In this document: in pieces, positions 27,343 to 36,152 of the stretch
Layout: the number at the start of each line of letters is the position of its first letter
Numbering within the stretch: the stretch's first letter is position 1
Made by a program: the position numbers and the translations under genes
Notes under the pieces: generated by a model
The model's input: the letters and a program-made list of their open reading frames with translations, nothing else
The model's database searches: none
Told to the model about the DNA's origin: nothing
Assembly: GCA_965213935.1 (NCBI GenBank)
Contig: CBDCAO010000012.1
Span: 434,001 to 498,000 of the forward strand
Source of the DNA: Bin52 sp965213935
Lineage (GTDB): Bacteria; Pseudomonadota; Alphaproteobacteria; Thalassobaculales; Thalassobaculaceae
Length of the DNA: 64,000 bases
Direction of reading: 5' to 3'

Positions 27343-28230
27343 ATGAGTGAACTGAGCACGGCGATGGACGAGTGCGCCTTGCGGGTCGAGCGCATGATGA
27401 GCCTGTTGCTGCCGCGCCCATCCGGGGCGGAGGCCCGGCTGTACGAGGCCATGCGCTACAGTGCCCTCGGCGGCGGCAAGCGTCTGCGGCCGTTCATCGT
27501 GAGCCAGTCCGCCGGACTGTTCGGCGTCGATCCGCGCTGCGCCATCCGGGTCGGCGCCGCCGTCGAGTTCATCCACAGCTACTCTCTGGTGCACGACGAC
27601 CTGCCCGGACTGGACAACAGTGATCTGCGGCGGAGCAAGCCGAGCTGTCATTCCGCGTTCGACGAGGCCACTGCCATCCTGGTCGGCGACGCGTTGCAGA
27701 CCCTGGCCTTCAGTGTTCTCGCGGCCGAGGAAACCCATTCCGACGCCTTCGTGCGCTGCGAACTCGTTGCGGAACTCGCCCGCGCTGCGGGTCATGCCGG
27801 CATGTGCGGCGGCCAGATGATCGACATCAGGGCGGAGACCGAGGAACTGGGCATCGGCGCGATCACGCGCATGCAGAACATGAAGACCGGCAGGCTGTTC
27901 TCGTTCTCCGCGGTGTCGGGCGCGGTCCTCGGACGGGCGTCAAGGCGCCACTACCAGGCCCTGCAGACCTACGCGCAGGAACTCGGACTGGCCTTCCAGA
28001 TTACCGACGACCTGCTCGACGTGATGGGTGACCCCGAACTCACCGGCAAGCCGCAGGGACAGGACCGGCAGACCGGCAAGGAGACATTCGTGTCGGTTCT
28101 CGGCGTCGATCGGGCCCGGGCCCAGGCGCGCATCCTGTGCGAACAGGCGGTCAAGGCGCTTGAACTGTGGGGCGGCTCTGCCCACCTGCTAAGAGAACTG
28201 GCCTACTTCGTCGTCGATCGTGAAGCCTGA
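27343..28230 (+). CDS. ispA: Polyprenyl (farnesyl) diphosphate synthase
   Basis: A 295-residue short-chain prenyltransferase that condenses isopentenyl diphosphate onto allylic diphosphates. The first aspartate-rich motif is HDDLPGLDNSDLRR and the second is QITDDLLDVMG. LGGGKRLRPF and CHSAFDEATAILVGDALQ are conserved. One oddity: the basic segment after the first motif reads LRRSKPS instead of the usual LRRGKPT. Its end overlaps the region just before dxs, consistent with one isoprenoid operon. Confidence 0.93.
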   Translation: MSELSTAMDECALRVERMMSLLLPRPSGAEARLYEAMRYSALGGGKRLRPFIVSQSAGLFGVDPRCAIRVGAAVEFIHSYSLVHDDLPGLDNSDLRRSKPSCHSAFDEATAILVGDALQTLAFSVLAAEETHSDAFVRCELVAELARAAGHAGMCGGQMIDIRAETEELGIGAITRMQNMKTGRLFSFSAVSGAVLGRASRRHYQALQTYAQELGLAFQITDDLLDVMGDPELTGKPQGQDRQTGKETFVSVLGVDRARAQARILCEQAVKALELWGGSAHLLRELAYFVVDREA

Positions 28231-28249
28231 TTCGGACTGGTTGCCTCCC

Positions 28250-30169
28250 ATGACACCGCAAACACCTCTCCTGGATACGGTCCACTCGCCACTCGATCTG
28301 CGGAAACTCGCTCCGGAAGAGTTGCCGCAACTGGCGCGTGAACTGCGCCAGGAGGTGATTGGCGTGGTTTCGGAAACCGGCGGTCATCTCGGCGCCAGTC
28401 TCGGCGTCATCGAACTCACCGTGGCCTTGCACTACATCTACAACACGCCGATTGACCGGCTGGTCTGGGACGTCGGCCACCAGGCCTATCCGCACAAGAT
28501 CCTGACGGGCAGGCGCGAGCGCATTCGCACGCTGCGCCAGGCAGGAGGATTGTCCGGGTTCACGCGGCGCTCGGAGAGCGAGTTCGACCCCTTCGGCGCC
28601 GCCCATAGTTCCACTTCGATCTCGGCGAGCCTCGGAATGGCCGTGGCGCGCGACCTGACCGAGCGGAACAACCACGTGGTCGCAGTGATCGGAGACGGCG
28701 CGATGAGCGCCGGCATGGCCTACGAGGCCATGAATAATGCCGGTTCCACCGACACACGGCTGCTTGTGATCCTCAACGATAACGACATGTCGATCGCACC
28801 GGCGGTCGGGGCATTCAGTGCCTACCTGTCCCGCCTGCTGAGCTCGCGTCCCTACTTCAACCTGCGAAACCTCGCCGCGCAGATCGCAAGCCATCTGCCG
28901 CGAACGCTCGAGAACACGGCTGTCCGCGCCGAAGGCTACGCACGCCGGATGATAACCGGTGGAACGCTGTTCGAGGAACTGGGGTTTTACTACGTGGGGC
29001 CGGTGGACGGTCACAACATGGAGCACCTGCTGCCGGTACTGCGCAACATTCGCGACGCCGACCATGCGCATCCGGTACTGCTGCACATCGTCACCGAAAA
29101 GGGTCGCGGTCATCCGTTTCCCGAGAGTTCGAGCGAGAAGTTCCACGCGGTCCAGAAGTTCGATGTCGCGACGGGAACCCAGAACCGCTCGGTCGCCAAC
29201 GCCCCGAGCTACACCAGCGTGTTCGCCAACTCGCTCATCTCCCTCGCCGAACGGGATCCGGCGATTGTCGCCATTACCGCGGCCATGCCGTCGGGAACCG
29301 GAGTCTCGGCCTTCGCCAAGCAGTTTCCCGACCGGAGCTTCGATGTCGGCATCGCCGAACAGCACGCGGTGACCTTCGCTGCCGGAATGGCGACCGAAGG
29401 GATGAAGCCCTTCGCCGCGATCTATTCGACCTTCCTTCAGCGCGCCTACGACCAGATCGTTCACGATGTCGCCCTGCAGAGCCTGCCGGTGCGGTTCGCC
29501 ATCGACCGGGCGGGGCTCGTCGGCGCCGACGGTGCCACCCACGCGGGGGCATTCGACCTCGCCTATCTCTGCTGCCTGCCCAACATGGTGGTGATGGCCG
29601 CTGCCGACGAGGCCGAGTTGGTGCACATGGTGGCGACCTGTGCCGCGATCGACGACCGGCCATCAGCGGTCCGCTACCCGCGGGGCGAAGGTGTCGGCGT
29701 GGAGCTGCCCGAGCAGGGAGAGCCGCTGGAAATCGGTCGCGGCCGGATCATGCGCCGCGGCAGCACAGTTGCGCTGCTGTCACTGGGCGGCAGGCTGGCG
29801 GAGTGTCTGGCCGCGGCTGACCGGCTGGATGCGGCGGGCGTGTCCACCACGGTCGCCGATGCCCGGTTTGCCAAGCCGATTGACCAGGACCTCGTTCGCG
29901 ATCTCGCCGGCTCGCACAAGGTGCTGATTACCGTGGAGGAGGGATCGACCGGCGGGTTCGCTACCCAGGTCCTTCACCTGCTGACCGGCGAGGGACTGCT
30001 TGACAGCGGGTTGCGGGTCCGGCCCATGACCCTGCCCGACGCCTTCATCGACCACAACTCGCCGGCCAGGCAGTACAGTGAGGCGAGGCTCGACGCCGAG
30101 GCGATTGTCGAGACCGCCACGGCGACGCTCGGGCAGGACGTGCCGGACCGGACAGCCGCCGGGGACTGA
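28250..30169 (+). CDS. dxs: 1-deoxy-D-xylulose-5-phosphate synthase
   Basis: A 639-residue thiamine-diphosphate enzyme joining pyruvate and glyceraldehyde 3-phosphate, first step of the MEP isoprenoid pathway. Family marks are TGGHLGASLGVIELTVALHY, WDVGHQAYPHKILTGRR, the ThDP site VIGDGAMSAGMAYEAMNN, and DVGIAEQHAVTFAAGMA with DRAGLVGADGATHAG. ATG 28250 matches the usual start (PLLDTVHSPLDLRKL follows); a GTG at 28220 that overlaps ispA would add ten residues. Confidence 0.96.
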   Translation: MTPQTPLLDTVHSPLDLRKLAPEELPQLARELRQEVIGVVSETGGHLGASLGVIELTVALHYIYNTPIDRLVWDVGHQAYPHKILTGRRERIRTLRQAGGLSGFTRRSESEFDPFGAAHSSTSISASLGMAVARDLTERNNHVVAVIGDGAMSAGMAYEAMNNAGSTDTRLLVILNDNDMSIAPAVGAFSAYLSRLLSSRPYFNLRNLAAQIASHLPRTLENTAVRAEGYARRMITGGTLFEELGFYYVGPVDGHNMEHLLPVLRNIRDADHAHPVLLHIVTEKGRGHPFPESSSEKFHAVQKFDVATGTQNRSVANAPSYTSVFANSLISLAERDPAIVAITAAMPSGTGVSAFAKQFPDRSFDVGIAEQHAVTFAAGMATEGMKPFAAIYSTFLQRAYDQIVHDVALQSLPVRFAIDRAGLVGADGATHAGAFDLAYLCCLPNMVVMAAADEAELVHMVATCAAIDDRPSAVRYPRGEGVGVELPEQGEPLEIGRGRIMRRGSTVALLSLGGRLAECLAAADRLDAAGVSTTVADARFAKPIDQDLVRDLAGSHKVLITVEEGSTGGFATQVLHLLTGEGLLDSGLRVRPMTLPDAFIDHNSPARQYSEARLDAEAIVETATATLGQDVPDRTAAGD

Positions 30170-30181
30170 CGAGCCTGGCCG

Positions 30182-30931
30182 GTGGGGGAACCGGAGGAGC
30201 GGATCCGGCTTGACCGTCTGCTGGTGCAACGTGGCTTCGCCCGGTCGCGCACCCGGGCCCGGGAGCTGGTCCGTGCCGGGCATGTAGCGCGCGACGAAAC
30301 CGTCTTGCGCAAGCCGGGAACCCTGATCGAGGCGACCGCCCCGATTACCGTGACCGGAGCCGACTACCCGTGGGTCGGTCGCGGCGGGATCAAGCTCGCG
30401 GCGGCGCTCGACGGTTTCCGCCTCTCGCCCGAGCACATGGTCTGTCTCGATATCGGGGCCTCGACCGGCGGGTTCAGCCACGTGCTCCGCGACCGCGGCG
30501 CCCGGCACGTCTTCGCGGTCGATGTCGGACACGGGCAGTTCGCCCGCGAGCTCGCGGCGGACCCCGGGATCACGCTCATGGAGCGAACGGACGCACGGTC
30601 ACTGACGGCGGACATCATCGCGTCGCCAATCGACCTGCTGGTCGCGGACCTCAGTTTCATTCCGGTACGAACCGCGCTCGGCCGGGCGCTCGAACTGGTG
30701 CGCGCGGGCGGCTCGGCCCTCGTCCTGGTCAAGCCCCAGTTCGAACTCGGACCGGAGCGGGTCGGCAGGAACGGCGTGGTGCGCGACGAGCGCTCGCGCA
30801 CCGAGGCGTGCCGGGTGGTGGAAGCCTGGATCGAGGCGCGCCCCGGCTGGCGCACCCTCGGCGTCATGCCCTCCATCATCACCGGCGCCGACGGCAACCA
30901 GGAGTACTTCCTGGCCGCGCGCAGGTCGTAA
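30182..30931 (+). CDS. tlyA: TlyA-family rRNA methyltransferase
   Basis: A 249-residue protein with an N-terminal S4 RNA-binding domain (IRLDRLLVQRGFARSRTRA) and an FtsJ/RrmJ-like methyltransferase domain. The SAM-binding motif is CLDIGASTGGFSHVL; DLLVADLSFIPV and ALVLVKPQFELG carry the conserved catalytic segments. TlyA methylates ribose of 16S and/or 23S rRNA. The start is a GTG 12 bases after dxs, so it is in the same operon. Confidence 0.93.
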   Translation: MGEPEERIRLDRLLVQRGFARSRTRARELVRAGHVARDETVLRKPGTLIEATAPITVTGADYPWVGRGGIKLAAALDGFRLSPEHMVCLDIGASTGGFSHVLRDRGARHVFAVDVGHGQFARELAADPGITLMERTDARSLTADIIASPIDLLVADLSFIPVRTALGRALELVRAGGSALVLVKPQFELGPERVGRNGVVRDERSRTEACRVVEAWIEARPGWRTLGVMPSIITGADGNQEYFLAARRS

Positions 30932-31027
30932 CCGGGCGGCGCATGACCGGCCGGAACGGCGGGACATCGGCCGCATTTGTCGTGCATCATGGACGAACGG
31001 CGCGCACAGGCAGGCGGGAGGGTTGCG

Positions 31028-31891
31028 ATGGAACATCCCATGAAGGACCGGATCTGCGTGATCACCGGAGCGACGGACGGCATCGGCTGGATGTCGGCGC
31101 TCGGCATCGCCCGGACCGGCGCACGCGTCGTCATTGTCGGGCGCAACGCCTCGAAGGCCGAGGAGCGGGCAAGACGCCTTGCCCGGGAAACCGGGAACGA
31201 GGCCGTGGAGCATGAAGTTGCCGACCTGTCGGTCCAGGCGGAGGTGCACTCCCTGGCCGAACGGCTGAACCGGACCCTGCCGCGTATCGACGTGCTGGTG
31301 AACAATGTCGGCGCGCTTTTTGTCAGGCGCACGCTGAGTTCCGACGGCGTCGAGATGACCTGGGCGCTGAACCACCTCTCCCCGTTCCTGCTGACCGGTC
31401 TCGTGCTCGACCGGGTCAGGGCATCGGACCAGGGACGCATCGTGACCGTGAGCTCCGCCGCCCATCGCGGCCCACAGGTCGATTTCGGGGACCCGCAGCT
31501 TGCCCGGCGTTACCGGGGCTGGCGCGCCTACCAGCAGTCGAAGCTCGCCAACCTGCTGTTTACCCGGGAACTCGCGCGAAGGCTGGAGGAAACCCCGGTC
31601 ACGGTGAACTGCCTGCACCCGGGTTTCGTAAACAGCCGGTTCGGCAACAACAACGCAGGGATCAAGCGGGTGCTGCTCACCGTGGCCAAGACGCTGTTCG
31701 CCATCAGCGAGGAGAAGGGCGCGGATACCGTGATCTACCTCGCCACGGACCCGGGTGTTGCCGGGGTTTCCGGCGAGTACTTCGTCAAGAGGCAGCCCGC
31801 GGACACCTCCAGCCAGTCGCAGGACCTGGCTGCCCAGCGTACCCTGTGGGACATCAGCGAGACGATGACCGGACTGTCGTATCCGGCCTGA
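31028..31891 (+). CDS. SDR-family oxidoreductase, retinol-dehydrogenase-like
   Basis: A 287-residue NAD(P)-dependent SDR. Nucleotide motif ITGATDGIGWMSA, NNVGALF, and the catalytic AYQQSKLANLLFTRELARR with YxxxK are intact; LHPGFVNSRFG is typical of the retinol dehydrogenase/WW-oxidoreductase-like group. ATG 31028 follows GGGAGGGTTGCG; ATG 31040 is possible. Substrate unknown. Confidence 0.88.
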   Translation: MEHPMKDRICVITGATDGIGWMSALGIARTGARVVIVGRNASKAEERARRLARETGNEAVEHEVADLSVQAEVHSLAERLNRTLPRIDVLVNNVGALFVRRTLSSDGVEMTWALNHLSPFLLTGLVLDRVRASDQGRIVTVSSAAHRGPQVDFGDPQLARRYRGWRAYQQSKLANLLFTRELARRLEETPVTVNCLHPGFVNSRFGNNNAGIKRVLLTVAKTLFAISEEKGADTVIYLATDPGVAGVSGEYFVKRQPADTSSQSQDLAAQRTLWDISETMTGLSYPA

Positions 31892-31925
31892 CCGGGTGTT
31901 TCGAAATCCGCCCCGCCGGTTGGCG

Positions 31926-32498
31926 ATGATGCGCCTGCTTCTCCTCCTCGCCGTGGTGGCGATCCTGTCCCTCCCTGCGTCCCCGGCAACCGCCGATGCA
32001 CGCTTCGCCCGCCTGTCCGACCCCGGCGTCGTCGCCATCATGCGTCACGCACACGCCCCGGGAACCGGCGATCCAGGGAACTTCGCGCTCAACGACTGCA
32101 CGACCCAGCGAAATCTCGACGCGCACGGCAGGGAGCAGGCCCGCAGGACCGGGGCGGCGATCCGGGCCGCCGGGGCCAGGGTCGAGCGGGTGCTGACAAG
32201 CCAGTGGTGCCGCTGCCGCGACACGGCCCGGCTCCTCGACCTGGGTCCGGTCGAGGACGTGGTCGCGCTCAACTCGTTCTTCGAGGCCCTGGACCGCGCC
32301 GACCGGCAGACCTCCGAACTGCGCCACGTCCTGTCCGGCCTCCCTCCGGAAGAGACCGTCATCCTGGTCACCCACTACGTCAACATCAGGGCACTTGCCG
32401 GCCGGAGCGTCGCATCGGGCGAGGTCCTGCTGCTCGAGACGCGGCCGGACGGTACGGTCTCCGTGATCGACACGATCATGATCGGCCCGCACGACTGA
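31926..32498 (+). CDS. Secreted histidine phosphatase family protein
   Basis: A 190-residue protein with a signal peptide (RLLLLLAVVAILSLPASPAT, cut near ADA) and a histidine-phosphatase core. The phospho-accepting His is in IMRHAHAPG, an RHA variant of the RHG motif. The second His is in ILVTHYVNIRALAG. TTQRNLDAHGREQARRTGAA and SQWCRCRDTARLL are typical. Two consecutive ATG codons (31926, 31929) can start it. Acts in the periplasm on an unknown phosphoester. Confidence 0.87.
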   Translation: MMRLLLLLAVVAILSLPASPATADARFARLSDPGVVAIMRHAHAPGTGDPGNFALNDCTTQRNLDAHGREQARRTGAAIRAAGARVERVLTSQWCRCRDTARLLDLGPVEDVVALNSFFEALDRADRQTSELRHVLSGLPPEETVILVTHYVNIRALAGRSVASGEVLLLETRPDGTVSVIDTIMIGPHD

Positions 32499-32589
32499 GG
32501 TCGTCCCGGGATCCCGAACGCCCGCCGCCGCGGGCCCGACCGCGCCGTCGCGATGAAACATGCCTCGTGCCAGAGCGGGGAATCGGAAC

Positions 32590-32841
32590 ATGACGTTTGC
32601 GACAATCGTCCAATAGCCGTTCCTTGCGCGCAGCGACCCGTCGAACGGCGTCCAGCTCGCGGACCTGCCGGCTTACGGCGTCCTACGCGTCTTGAAGGAC
32701 AAAGACTTCAGATACCCGTGTTTCGAGAGGGTACTGCGGAACGTTTATCGGCGCCGGCAGAGCACGGCGTTGGACGGACTGCAGGTGTGGCCGGACCGTT
32801 CGCCGCTGTCCGCGCTGGCGACCAAAACCTGGGACGCATAA
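32590..32841 (+). pseudogene. DUF3800 protein, C-terminal remnant with in-frame stop
   Basis: The frame from 32590 reads MTFATIVQ, a TAG stop, then PFLARSDPSNGVQLADLPAY and on to RNVYRRRQSTALDGLQVWPD before a TAA at 32839-32841. The NGVQLADLPAYGV segment is the conserved C-terminal motif of DUF3800 proteins, which are often found in defence and mobile neighbourhoods. The N-terminal two thirds are missing and the internal stop confirms decay. Confidence 0.65.
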
Positions 32842-32850
32842 CCGTAAAGG

Positions 32851-32868
32851 GCCCTCCGAACGGAGGGC
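32851..32868 (+). terminator. Hairpin after the DUF3800 remnant
   Basis: GCCCTCC and GGAGGGC pair across a four-base loop, ten bases after the remnant's stop. No T-run follows, so termination strength is unclear. Confidence 0.45.
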
Positions 32869-33286
32869 AAGTGATGTCAGGCTGGGCGAACCATACCGAG
32901 CCCATCCAGGGCACCCGAGGAAGAATAGGTCACGCATGGATGCGGCAGTGTCAATGCCCGCCCAACATCCCAGGAGCGCAGGGACCGTTGAAACGCTGGC
33001 ATCGCCGAAACCGTGTCGAGCGGAAGTCTGTCCCGGACTCTCAAAACCTCTCTGTGACCTTGGTCACCCCACCGCCCCAATATTGGGGACGTCCACCAAA
33101 AGGAACAACCTGGTGTCTCGAACGAGGACCTTCCATCGCCAGGCCAACAGGCGAAGTTTCATTCTATTCGTACACCCTTGCGGGACCTCGCTGTATCGAG
33201 CATATACTCAGCTTGATCTAGTCTCGCTTTTATACCAACCACGTTCCTCTTCGCACGGCACACCGCAAATTTCATAGGCGCTCAAA
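32869..33286. other. AT-richer upstream region of the M24 gene, with a palindrome
   Basis: No gene is recognised in these 418 bases. GTGACC and GGTCAC at 33054-33067 form a near-contiguous palindrome that could be an operator. A TATACT at 33203-33208 with TTGCGG 19 bases upstream is a weak promoter candidate. The last 120 bases are visibly lower in G+C than the flanks. Confidence 0.4.
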
Positions 33287-34528
33287 ATGAATGTATTACA
33301 GGATCTTGACACCGTACGACTTTGGTCAGACAGGCTTACCGAAGGCGAGTTGATATCGAACAGGCACGCTCTCTATATGCGCCGCAAGAACCATGTTCTT
33401 GAGGAAATGAAGAAGTCGGGTTCTGCCGCCATGCTCGTGCTCGACCCGAACGATATTTCCTACATCACCGGTGCACGGAACATGACGATCTTTGCCATGC
33501 GGACCCCGGCGCGATATCTGCTTGTCCTGCAAGACGGCTTTACGGCTCTCTTCGAGTACGTCGGGTGCGAGCACCTGGCGGCCGGACTGCCGACCATCGA
33601 CGAAGTCCGGCCAGCAAGGGGCCTTAGTCGCATCAGCTCGGGCGGAAACGCGGCCTGGTCCAACGGCGCATTCGCAAGGGAGATCGCCGGAACCATCCGG
33701 GACCGCGACCCGGCCATCGACAGAATTCACATCGACCGCTTCCCATGGCTGGCAGTCGATGCCCTACGCGCCGAGGGATTTGAGCTGGCCGGATCCGACG
33801 ACATCCTGACCGAGGCGCGTGCGATCAAGCTTCCGATCGAGATCCCCTACCTGCGTACGGCGATGGAGCGGGTCAACACGGCGGTCCGGCGGCTCGAAGA
33901 ACACGCGGAACCCGGCAGGACGGAGTCGGAGGTCTGGGCCGAGTTTCACCACGAACTGATGGCGAAGGAAGGGCAGTATGTCTCGACCCGCCTGTTCCAG
34001 AGCGGTTCCAATACGTACCCCTATTTCCAGGAGGCCGGCAGCAGGACGCTGGCACGCGAGGAGTTGCTGTGCCTCGACACCGATGCCGTTGGCTACGAGG
34101 GGTATTGCGTGGACTTTTCACGGACCTTTCTGAGCGGTGACGGGAAGGCCAGCGGTGACCAGAGGCTGCTCTATGGTCGTGCACGCGAACAGCTTGAGCA
34201 CCATGCCGACATTCTGAAGCCCGGCCTCGCCTTTCGCGAACTGGCCGAGCGTGCCTGGCCGGTTCCCGAAGAACATTTGGCGAGCCGGTACTACTGCATA
34301 GGGCACGGCCTGGGGATGTCGGGAGAATGGCCGAATATTCCCCACGTCGACGCGCAATCCGACTATCCGCTCGGTGGTGTCATCGAGCCAGGGATGGTCA
34401 TATGTCTTGAGAGCTATGTCGGCTGGGAAAAGTCTGCCGAGGGCGTGAAACTCGAAGACCAGTTTCTCATCCACGAAGATCGGGTCGAAAGGATGTCGAC
34501 GTACCCGTTCGATGACCGGTTGGGCTGA
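33287..34528 (+). CDS. M24-family metalloprotein, DddP-like (DMSP lyase or Xaa-Pro dipeptidase)
   Basis: A 413-residue pita-bread-fold protein with an N-terminal creatinase-like domain and a C-terminal M24 domain. All six metal ligands can be placed: two Asp in CLDTDAVG, one in GYCVDFSRTF, His in CIGHGLGMSGEWP, Glu in VICLESYVG and Glu in GVKLEDQFLI. Spacing and local sequence agree with the DMSP lyase DddP (Asp-x-Asp then Asp nine further on; the EWP after the His loop; TYPFD near the end) better than with ordinary Xaa-Pro dipeptidases. ATG 33287 opens MNVLQDLDTVRLW. No dmd genes are nearby. DMSP cleavage is inference. Confidence 0.8.
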   Translation: MNVLQDLDTVRLWSDRLTEGELISNRHALYMRRKNHVLEEMKKSGSAAMLVLDPNDISYITGARNMTIFAMRTPARYLLVLQDGFTALFEYVGCEHLAAGLPTIDEVRPARGLSRISSGGNAAWSNGAFAREIAGTIRDRDPAIDRIHIDRFPWLAVDALRAEGFELAGSDDILTEARAIKLPIEIPYLRTAMERVNTAVRRLEEHAEPGRTESEVWAEFHHELMAKEGQYVSTRLFQSGSNTYPYFQEAGSRTLAREELLCLDTDAVGYEGYCVDFSRTFLSGDGKASGDQRLLYGRAREQLEHHADILKPGLAFRELAERAWPVPEEHLASRYYCIGHGLGMSGEWPNIPHVDAQSDYPLGGVIEPGMVICLESYVGWEKSAEGVKLEDQFLIHEDRVERMSTYPFDDRLG

Positions 34529-34750
34529 AGCTGCTGCTGGTCAGCTGGCGGGCACCGCCCACGCGACCGCGGTCAGACCTGCCGAGGACATCGCAAGACC
34601 CATGAATGTTGACCGCTCGGCGCGAGCGAATCGATTTCCTTGTCGATTGCCCAGTGGCTTGCATGGCGCGCTTCGGAATTGCGCGCGGCGATAGCCGCTG
34701 GCCGCTCCGGCGGTACGAGGGCGTGTCGCGCGGCCACCGCCGAAGCGCAC

Positions 34751-34995
34751 ATGGTGAAGGCCGAGCTGGTCACCCGCATCGACGCCATTGTCCGCCACTC
34801 CGGCATCACCCAGGCCGAGGCCGGGCGGTTGTTCGGCCTCTCCCAGCCCGACGTCTCGCGGCTGCTCAGGGGGGATTACCGGGAGTATTCGCTGGAGCGG
34901 CGGCTGCGGCTTCTGACAGCCCGCGATCGCGATGTCGACATCGTCATCCGCCAGCCTCGTTCCGTCGGCAGCGGGAAACTGCGGATCGCCACTTC
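34751..34995 (+). pseudogene. Xre-family HTH antitoxin-like protein, C-terminus lost
   Basis: From ATG 34751 the product reads MVKAELVTRIDAIVRHSGIT, then QAEAGRLFGLSQPDVSRLLR (helix-turn-helix), REYSLERRLRLLTARDRDVD and SGKLRIA. This is the small HTH protein usually about 100 residues long and often paired with a RelE-like toxin. Similarity stops near 34995 but the frame runs on to 35554 without a stop, so the native C-terminus and stop are lost. No partner toxin is recognisable upstream. Confidence 0.55.
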
Positions 34996-35389
34996 ACAGA
35001 CGGTACAACCCGACGCCTGGCGCGCGATTGCGCCTTCCTCCATTCCTGCTGCGCAGCCGGCCCGGAGCCGACTTCGCTCAGCCACTCCACGCCAACCACC
35101 AACCAGTCCAGACGGGCACGCCGATCGCGAGGGCGCAGACCGCGTTCGCGAGCGACCCCAACAGCCGGGCCGGCAACGTCTCCGTCACTGCACCGAGTGC
35201 GACGTCCGCGGTCCACTCGGAACCAAGAAGCGTGAGACCATGCGGCACGGCGTTGGCGAGAATGTCCGCGATCGCGCCCACACCAACGGCGTGGAAAGCG
35301 CCTTGTGTCTGTTGAGGCGCGGCTACCGTGGCACATTCCACCACATGTTCAGGAAGAGTTCCGGAGGACTGTCCCGAGCAATGGCAAAG
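34996..35389. other. Stretch without a confident gene
   Basis: The plus-strand frame continuing from the HTH remnant has no recognisable content. On the minus strand an 88-codon frame (35078-35344) encodes a hydrophobic Ala/Leu/Val-rich peptide that may be a membrane-protein scrap, but no family is recognised. Confidence 0.4.
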
Positions 35390-35992
35390 TCAGTCGCAGC
35401 CATTGTGCTTGCGCCACATGCTTGCGTCATGTCCCTTGGGCGGATTGGTGCAAGGATCGCCGGCGTACCCGCGAAGGATGTTGTATCGCGCGATCTGGTC
35501 GTCGGAGAGCAGCGGACGCGTCTTGAGGTGCGCCGCCAGATGCACATAGCGTAACGCTGTCCGGGCCTGTCCGATTTCCGACAGCAATTCTCGCAGCAAT
35601 CGGTCGTTGACGTTGGCGTTCCTGAACGCCTTCTCCAGTGTTTCCTCGCGGGCAATGAGACGCTTGCCTTCAGTGATTGCGGCCACGCGCATGTTTCCGA
35701 ATATAGCGGTAATCGCCGCCACCTGGCCCGGGGACAGCGGAATCCGATCCTTCAGCTCGAGCAGGTGGGCCGGACCGGGCATGCCGTTGAGTTCGGCTGC
35801 CCTGGCAAGCCCCCATCCGCCGCCTCGCCTGAGCTCGGCGAGATCTTCCGCCGACAGGCTCTTGATCGATCCGGATTCCTGACCGGCGTAGGGCGAAGGG
35901 CGGTTGTCCGCGGCAGTGGCCGGGCCCGCGAAGGACAGGGCAAGAAGGACGGGAAGTAGCGCAAGGCGAACTCCCCGGCGGTTCCGGGTCAC
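35390..35992 (-). CDS. Periplasmic Spy/CpxP-like helical protein
   Basis: A 200-residue protein starting at GTG 35992, which has an excellent GAGGAG ribosome binding site; no ATG fits. A signal peptide (GVRLALLPVLLALSFAGPAT, cut after TAA or ATAA) is followed by an all-helical region. LSAEDLAELRRGGGWGLARA and LKDRIPLSPGQVAAITAIFG resemble the Spy/LTxxQ fold of periplasmic chaperones and metal sensors. The C-terminus holds a cysteine pair (GDPCTNPP, HNGCD). Family assignment is structural, not firm. Confidence 0.65.
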   Translation of the reverse strand: MTRNRRGVRLALLPVLLALSFAGPATAADNRPSPYAGQESGSIKSLSAEDLAELRRGGGWGLARAAELNGMPGPAHLLELKDRIPLSPGQVAAITAIFGNMRVAAITEGKRLIAREETLEKAFRNANVNDRLLRELLSEIGQARTALRYVHLAAHLKTRPLLSDDQIARYNILRGYAGDPCTNPPKGHDASMWRKHNGCD

Positions 35993-36152
35993 GATCAGCT
36001 CCTCTATTCCGCTTCGGTACCGGGCTGGTGGAACGGGATATATCGCGCCACGACAACGGTTTACAATCTTCAGGCGGAGCATTCGACGGGAAGCGCGCCT
36101 TGAGCGAATTGCGTTCGGCGCGGCATGGAATCTCCGACAGGGGTCGGCGAAC

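Noticed and set aside
32553..33221. A 222-codon plus-strand frame across the DUF3800 remnant and its downstream region
   Set aside because: The DUF3800 similarity is in a different frame; this one has no motif.
35078..35344. Hydrophobic 88-codon minus-strand frame
   Set aside because: It could be a membrane-protein scrap, but starts with GTG, has no recognised family and overlaps an open plus frame.
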